64,000 bases of DNA, taken from positions 1,674,001 through 1,738,000 of the forward strand of contig CAVWLB010000008.1 of assembly GCA_963755695.1 (NCBI GenBank). The letters are read 5' to 3'. The DNA is from QHWT01 sp963755695. GTDB taxonomy: Bacteria > Acidobacteriota > Vicinamibacteria > Vicinamibacterales > 2-12-FULL-66-21. Under the pieces are notes generated by a model that made no database searches, had not been told where the DNA came from, and worked only from the letters and a program-made list of their open reading frames with translations. Both the position numbers and the translations under genes were made by a program. Shown here in pieces: positions 59,610 through 64,000 of this stretch (its first letter is position 1; every line of letters begins with the position of its first letter).

Positions 59610-59771
59610 GTGCTCGGTGCAAGGTGCTATGTGCTGCGTGCTACGTGCGCCTGGTTCCAAGTGCTCGCTTCCACCACACGGGTCACTTAGACGCCAGGAA
59701 GCACGAGCGTTTGCACTCAGCGCCTTGAATACACCCTGGCACGCAGCACATAGCACCTTGCACCGATGCAC
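59610..59771. repeat. Intergenic inverted repeat built from gtgct words
   Basis: 59610-59641 (gtgctcggtgcaaggtgcta, continuing) is matched by its reverse complement at 59739-59771 over 32 bases with a single one-base indel. Further gcacc/ggtgc words surround it up to about 59815. It lies between two terminators that face each other (convergent genes) and uses the same word as the element at 13111-13347. Confidence 0.88.
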
Positions 59772-59830
59772 ATAGCACCTTGCACCCAGCACCCTTAGCG
59801 CACGGAGCACCGACAACGTCAGTACACACG

Positions 59831-59858
59831 ACGGGCCGCCCGTTTCGGGGCGGCCCGT
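59831..59858 (-). terminator. Hairpin terminator for the TPR lipoprotein gene
   Basis: acgggccgcc (59831-59840) pairs with ggcggcccgt (59849-59858) around an 8-base loop. The T-run on the minus strand is weak (cgtgtgt). It lies 24 bases after the stop codon of the minus-strand gene. Confidence 0.7.
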
Positions 59859-59881
59859 TCATTCTCACGGCGAGGTCCTGA

Positions 59882-60857
59882 TTAGCTTTTCTTGGCCGTC
59901 TTCTGCATCTCGAGGACCTTGTTGCGCAGCTTGTCGGCTTCGTCGATCAGCTGCTTCTGCTTCTCGGGACTCTTCTCGACGCGCGCCTGGAGGCGAAGCA
60001 GGATGTTCTTGTAGGTCATCGCCTCCAGGTAGTTCGGGTTCAGGCTGAAGCGCCTTGTCCTCCATCTCGAGGCCCTTGAGGATGTAGTCACGCTTGGCCG
60101 CGTCGGTCAGGCGGAAGTCCTTGTTGCGCCTTGTCCCAGTAGTAGGTCGCGATCAGATGGTAGCCTTCGGGGTTGTTCGGATTCGAGGTCTGCCGCCTTC
60201 TGCAGCGCGTCTATCGTCTTGTGGAACTCTCCCTGCCGGTTGTAAAAGGCTGCCAGCGCGACAGACGGGCCCGCTTCGTTCGGCTTGGCCTCTCGGCCTT
60301 CTGCAGCTGCGCCTCGGCGTCCTCGTAACGGCCGGCGTCCTCGTACAGCTTGGAGAGCGCCATGTAGTTGGCCGGCTCGCTCGGTTCCATCTGGATGATC
60401 TGCTGGTAGACCGGCTCCGCCTTGGCCGGATCGTTCCATCTTGTCGGATCGTATGCTGCCGCCAGGTACTCGAGAGACGACTTCTTCCACTTGGGATCGG
60501 TGTTGCGTTCGGCGGCCTTGGAGTAGTTCTCAATCGCCTTCTGGATGATACGCATCGTTCTGCGCATCGCCTTTCTTGCCCGGCTTATAGAGCTTGTCGT
60601 AGCTGTTGGCGAGGAAGAAGTAAGCCGTGTTGAGCGTGGGCGTGGTTCGCAGGGCCGCGTCGTTGCCGACGACCGCCTCGTAGCGCTCGACGGCCTTCTT
60701 GTAGTCCTTCGCCTGATAAGCCGCGTTCGCGTCCTTGAATGCCTTGACGCCCTTCAGATTGCCGACGGAGTACTTGCCGCAGCCCGCAGCCGTCATGCAG
60801 AGCCCGACGACGAGGGCCATCGATGCCAGCAGAAGCTGCGCGGTTTCGGATCGTCAT
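59882..60857 (-). CDS. TPR lipoprotein, several frameshifts
   Basis: About 325 residues. ATG 60857 with AAGGGA upstream. The lipoprotein signal is MALVVGLCMTAAGC. TPR units follow: VKAFKDANAAYQAKDYKKAV, TLNTAYFFLANSYDKLYKPG, AIENYSKAAERNTDPKWKKS, AKAEPVYQQIIQMEPSEPAN, YMALSKLYEDAGRYEDAEAQ, ending MTYKNILLRLQARVEKSPEK and a Lys-rich helix. It diverges from rel. Probably an outer-membrane or periplasmic scaffold; other than TPR-mediated binding, no function can be read from it. Confidence 0.8.
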
Positions 60858-60993
60858 GCTCTTCCCTTCTCGCGCCGATTACAATAGATCAAAGGGGGTC
60901 AGTATATTGGCGGCCAAAAGAGCCGTCAACCGCGCCCTGGCAGGGCTTCGCCACCTGTTCCCCGCGATTCTCGAAGGTTAGACACCACAAATC

Positions 60994-63148
60994 ATGATCC
61001 GGTTCGAGGACCTCATCGAAAAGGTCCGGGCTACTAATCCTGACGCCGACATCGAGCTGCTGAGGCGGGCCTACGTCTTCTCCGCCTTCGAGCACAAGGG
61101 ACAAGTGCGTCACTCCGGCGAGCCATACCTCGTGCATCCGCTCGAGGTAGCGGACCTGCTGGCTGACATGAAGCTCGATGTCGTCGCAGTCGCCTCCGGT
61201 CTGCTCCACGACATCGTCGAAGACACGCAAGACGCCAATCGAGCGGATCAAGGAGCTCTTCGGCGCAGATATCGCCCACGTCGTGGAGGGGGTTACCAAA
61301 CTCGGTGCCATCCAGTTCTCGTCGAGCGAGGAGCGGCAGGCGGAGAATTTCCGCAAGATGCTGCTCGCGATGGTCGACGATATTCGCGTCATCCTCGTGA
61401 AGCTCGCCGATCGGCTCCACAACATGCGAACCCTGCACCACCTGACCGAGGAGCGTCGGTTGGCAATCGCGCAGGAGACGCGGGATATCTACGCGCCAAT
61501 CGCCAATCGGCTCGGGATGAGCAAGCTGAAGAACGAGCTGGAGGAGCTCGCGTTCAAGTATCTCGAGGCGAAGGCCTACGAGTCGCTGCGCCACCGTGTG
61601 GAGGCACGCCGCCGCGCAACCGAGGGACTGATCGAGGAGCTGACCAGGACGATCTCGGCGAAGCTGGCCGAGGCGCAGGTGCCGGTGATCCACATCGACG
61701 GGCGGATCAAGCGGCTGTTCAGCATTCATCAGAAGCTGAAGAAGCAGAAGGTCGATCTCGACCAGGTCTACGACTTCATGGCGCTGCGCATCGTCACGCA
61801 GTCGGTGAAGGATTGTTACGCCGCGCTCGGGATCATCCACCAGACTTGGTCGCCGGTGCCGGGACGGATCAAGGACTTCATCGCGATGCCGAGGCCCAAT
61901 GGGTACCAATCCCTGCACACCTCGGTCATCAGCGAGCGCGGGTTCCCATTCGAGGTGCAGATCCGCACGGCCGAGATGCACCGGATCGCGGAAGAGGGAA
62001 TCGCCGCGCACTGGAAGTACAAGGAAGGACGCGTCGGCGCCGATCGCGACGAACAGTACTTCATCTGGCTGCGCCAGCTCCTCGAATTCCAGCAGGAAGT
62101 CCGCGACCCGCAGGAGTTTCTGCAGAACCTGAAGATCGAGCTGTACCCGGAAGAGGTGTACATCTTCACGCCGAAGGGGGAAGTCAAGGCGCTGCCGCGC
62201 GACGCGACGCCGGTGGATTTCGCGTACTCGATCCATACGGACGTCGGACATCAGTGCGTCGGTGCGCGGGTGAACGGCAAGATGGTTCCGCTCCGTACCC
62301 GGCTGCGCAACGGCGACATTGTCGAGATCGTGACCGCGCCCGGCCATCAACCGAGCCGGGACTGGCTCAACTTCGTCGTCACCTCGCGAACGCGCAACAA
62401 GATCAAGCACTACATCCAGGCTGAGGAAAAGCAGCGCAGCCTGGAGCTCGGGCGAAAGCTCTTTGAAAAGGAAGCGCGGCGTTACGGTCTCAACTTGAAG
62501 GGCCTGACGGATGGACCGGCGTTCGCCGCGATGCTCAGCGAGTACGGCTATGGCAAGGGTGAAGAGCTGTTTGCCGCGATCGGCTACGGCAAGGTCGCCA
62601 CGCGGACCGTGCTGACCAAGCTCGTCCCGCAGGAACAGTTGAAGGAGACGCCGGAAAGCGGCATCGCGTCGGTCGTCCGGCGAGTGCTCGGTCCGGCGGA
62701 AGAAAAGATCAAGGTGCGCGGCTTCGACGATCTGATGGTGTTCCGGGCCCGCTGCTGCAATCCGATCCGGGGAGAAAAGATCGTCGGCTACATCACCCGG
62801 GGGAAGGGCGTATCGGTCCACTCCGCGATCTGCCCGAACGTCGTGAACCTGCTCTACGATCCCGAGCGCCGCATCGACGTCGAGTGGGACAAGGGTGCGG
62901 ATTCCTCACCCTACACGGTGCGCCTCAGCCTGCAGGTGGAGGACCGCAAGGGAATTCTCGCCGACGTGACGTCGAAAATCGCTGGGATCAACACCAACAT
63001 CCGCAACGTCGAGGCTCGATCCGACGACGATCAGACCGGACGGATCGATATGACGGTGGAGATCAGCGACGTGAAGCACTTGCAGAAAGTGATCAAGTCG
63101 CTGAGAAGTGTGGACGGGGTCGTCGACGTCGAACGAGCGAGTCGCTAG
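60994..63148 (+). CDS. rel: Bifunctional (p)ppGpp synthetase/hydrolase (Rel), one frameshift
   Basis: About 717 residues. HD hydrolase: VRHSGEPYLVHPLEVADLLA and LLHDIVEDTQ (HD...ED intact), LVKLADRLHNMRTL. Synthetase: VYDFMALRIVTQSVKDCYAA and GRIKDFIAMPRPNGYQSLHT. TGS: VYIFTPKGEVKALPRDATPV. Zinc-finger RCCNPIRGEKIVGYITRGKG and ACT: SLQVEDRKGILADVTSKIAG. Both catalytic domains look functional. An extra base near 61232 splits the frame before PIERIKELFGAD. The last 33 codons are copied three more times downstream. ridA follows in convergent orientation. Confidence 0.95.
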
Positions 63149-63244
63149 GCGCGCACGGCGCGCCTGCGAGGGCGCGGCGCGGGGCGTAGGGGTCCCCGCG
63201 AGCGACCGAGCCGGGGTTCGGGGCGGAGCCCCGACAAGGAAGCC

Positions 63245-63343
63245 ATGACGGTGGCGATCAGCGACGTGAAGCACTTGCAGAAAGTGATCAAGTCGCTGAG
63301 AAGTGTGGACGGGGTCGTCGACGTCGAACGAGCGAGTCGCTAG
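63245..63343 (+). pseudogene. Duplicate rel tail 1, short open reading frame
   Basis: ATG to TAG, 32 codons (MTVAISDVKHLQKVIKSL, then RSVDGVVDVERASR), identical in protein to the last part of the Rel ACT domain apart from E to A at residue 5. AAGGA stands five bases before the ATG, so it could be translated as a mini-ACT fragment, but this may be coincidental. Confidence 0.6.
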
Positions 63344-63439
63344 GCGCGCACGGCGCGCCTGCGAGGGCGCGGCGCGGGGCGTAGGGGTCCCCGCGAGCGA
63401 CCGAGCCGGGGTTCGGGGCGGAGCCCCGACAAGGAAGCC

Positions 63440-63538
63440 ATGACGGTGGCGATCAGCGACGTGAAGCACTTGCAGAAAGTGATCAAGTCGCTGAGAAGTG
63501 TGGACGGGGTCGTCGACGTCGAACGAGCGAGTCGCTAG
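63440..63538 (+). pseudogene. Duplicate rel tail 2, short open reading frame
   Basis: Identical to the copy at 63245-63343, including the AAGGA ahead of the ATG and the TAG stop. Confidence 0.6.
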
Positions 63539-63634
63539 GCGCGCACGGCGCGCCTGCGAGGGCGCGGCGCGGGGCGTAGGGGTCCCCGCGAGCGACCGAG
63601 CCGGGGTTCGGGGCGGAGCCCCGACAAGGAAGCC

Positions 63635-63733
63635 ATGACGGTGGCGATCAGCGACGTGAAGCACTTGCAGAAAGTGATCAAGTCGCTGAGAAGTGTCGAC
63701 GGCGTGGTTGATGTGGAGAGGGCGAGTAGGTGA
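63635..63733 (+). pseudogene. Duplicate rel tail 3, synonymously recoded end
   Basis: The first 63 bases equal the other copies. The last 12 codons encode the same VDGVVDVERASR but nine of the twelve use other codons, and the stop is TGA instead of TAG. The change from identical to recoded is abrupt after the AGT GT of RSV. Confidence 0.75.
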
Positions 63734-63738
63734 AGCGG

Positions 63739-63852
63739 GCTTCGGGTCTGCAGACTCCAGGCTTCAGGGGCCACAGGCATCCCGAGCCTCCGGCCCGTAG
63801 CCTCCGAAGTCCGCAGCCTGAAGCCTGAAGCCCGAAGCCCGAAGCCCGGAGC
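63739..63852. repeat. Word-palindrome of ggcttcgg/cccgaag words between rel and ridA
   Basis: gggcttcgggtctgcagact and ccaggcttcagg (63739-63770) face tgaagcctgaagcccgaag words (63810-63852). It separates convergent genes and is the same word family as at 14545-14793. Confidence 0.8.
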
Positions 63853-64000
63853 CTACAGGGTCGCGATCACATCGATCTCGACCTTTGCGTCCTTGGGCAG
63901 CCGCGCAACCTGCACGGTCGCGCGCGCGGGGGCGGGCGACGAGAAGTAGGTGCCGTACACCTCGTTCATCTTCGCGAAATCGTTCATGTCCAGCAGGTAG
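63853..64000 (-). CDS. ridA: RidA (YjgF/UK114) family enamine deaminase, C-terminal part
   Basis: The last 48 codons of a minus-strand gene that continues beyond the window: YLLDMNDFAKMNEVYGTYFS, then SPAPARATVQVARLPKDAKV, including the catalytic RATVQVA arginine, and the end EIDVIATL. RidA hydrolyses reactive 2-aminoacrylate made by PLP enzymes such as IlvA, which is also in the window. rel (spoT) next to ridA is a conserved neighbourhood. Confidence 0.93.
   Translation of the reverse strand, partial: YLLDMNDFAKMNEVYGTYFSSPAPARATVQVARLPKDAKVEIDVIATL

Larger units (their letters stand above)
63050..63733 (+). repeat. Tandem array: 195-bp units of rel 3' end plus GC-rich palindromic module
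   Basis: Units start at 63050 (inside rel), 63245 and 63440, each exactly 195 bases; the second and third are identical, the first differs by one base (GAG for GCG). Each unit is 99 bases of rel tail (ATG ACG GTG to TAG) and 96 bases of the module also seen at 5491-5850 (ggcgcgc/gcgcgcc inverted repeat, ggggtcccc, ggggcggagcccc). A fourth, tail-only copy ends at 63733. The 704-base gap between rel and ridA is entirely this array plus the word-palindrome after it. Confidence 0.95.

Noticed and set aside
60903..60980. Short open frame (LAAKRAVNRALAGLRHLF) upstream of rel
   Set aside because: Only a TTG start, no ribosome-binding site, no recognisable family; an rpoZ remnant was considered but does not match.
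62906..63664. 252-codon minus-strand frame through the rel tail array
   Set aside because: It is a shadow of the 195-base (65-codon) tandem units; no ribosome-binding site and no conserved protein.

Overview
The window is about 64 kb of very GC-rich chromosome from a Gram-negative, diderm bacterium. Acidobacteriota of the Vicinamibacteria type is the best guess. The reasons are two copies (one cut by the window edge) of the MacB-like duplicated orphan permease family expanded in that phylum, an LptD and TonB/ExbB/ExbD outer-membrane equipment, menaquinone-type MenC, and intergenic spaces filled with degenerate short-word repeats. No rRNA, tRNA, CRISPR array, phage or IS element was recognised.

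Layout. 0-3.3 kb: end of an ADOP permease, then lepA-lepB-small membrane protein (+). 3.3-13.1 kb: a long minus-strand block with histidine/folate genes (cyclodeaminase, hutI), yggU, a 90-bp GC-rich repeat array, divIVA, yggS, a TPR protein, a Dam-type methylase, a DinG-type helicase, glyA and rpiB. 13.4-30.3 kb: rlmI-like methyltransferase, a full ADOP permease, a secreted protein, thiC, an acetyltransferase, ilvA, an acid phosphatase lipoprotein, rhomboid, M20 peptidase, htpX, a ClpA/ClpC-like ATPase and a radical SAM protein. 41.7 down to 30.5 kb (minus): a probable operon dnk-accD-folC-lptD-rfbA-rfbC-rfbB-rmd-(dolichol/phytol kinase+DUF92 fusion)-ubiA, in which most neighbours overlap by a few bases. 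It joins fatty-acid/folate supply, LPS export and deoxysugar synthesis to an isoprenoid kinase/prenyltransferase pair. 41.9-45.2 kb: menC and a HEAT-repeat lipoprotein fused to a cyclophilin domain. 45.3-45.7 kb: two tandem 17-residue Lys/Gly microprotein genes, each followed by a terminator. 46-60.9 kb: TPR protein, ddl, the tgt-yajC-secD-secF protein-export group, uppP, DUF502, a membrane pyrophosphatase, tonB-exbB-exbD-exbD and a TPR lipoprotein. 61-64 kb: rel (p)ppGpp synthetase/hydrolase, a tandem array that repeats the end of rel, and ridA (cut by the window edge).

Two repeat themes run through the window. One is a family of low-complexity intergenic palindromes, each built from its own 7-10 base word with the reverse complement of the word on the other side; at least ten gaps carry one. 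The other is a 90-97 bp GC-rich palindromic module found only beside divIVA and beside rel. At rel the module alternates with copies of the last 33 codons of the gene, and the outermost copy is synonymously recoded.

Quality caveat. Single-base insertions and deletions break almost every gene between about 32.4 and 60.8 kb, often every 50-200 bases, although the conserved protein runs through when frames are joined. Outside that zone only five genes are affected (near 1911, 13572, 18873, 21677 and 61232). I read these as sequence or assembly errors. Each such gene is annotated as one CDS spanning all frames, and its residue counts are approximate.
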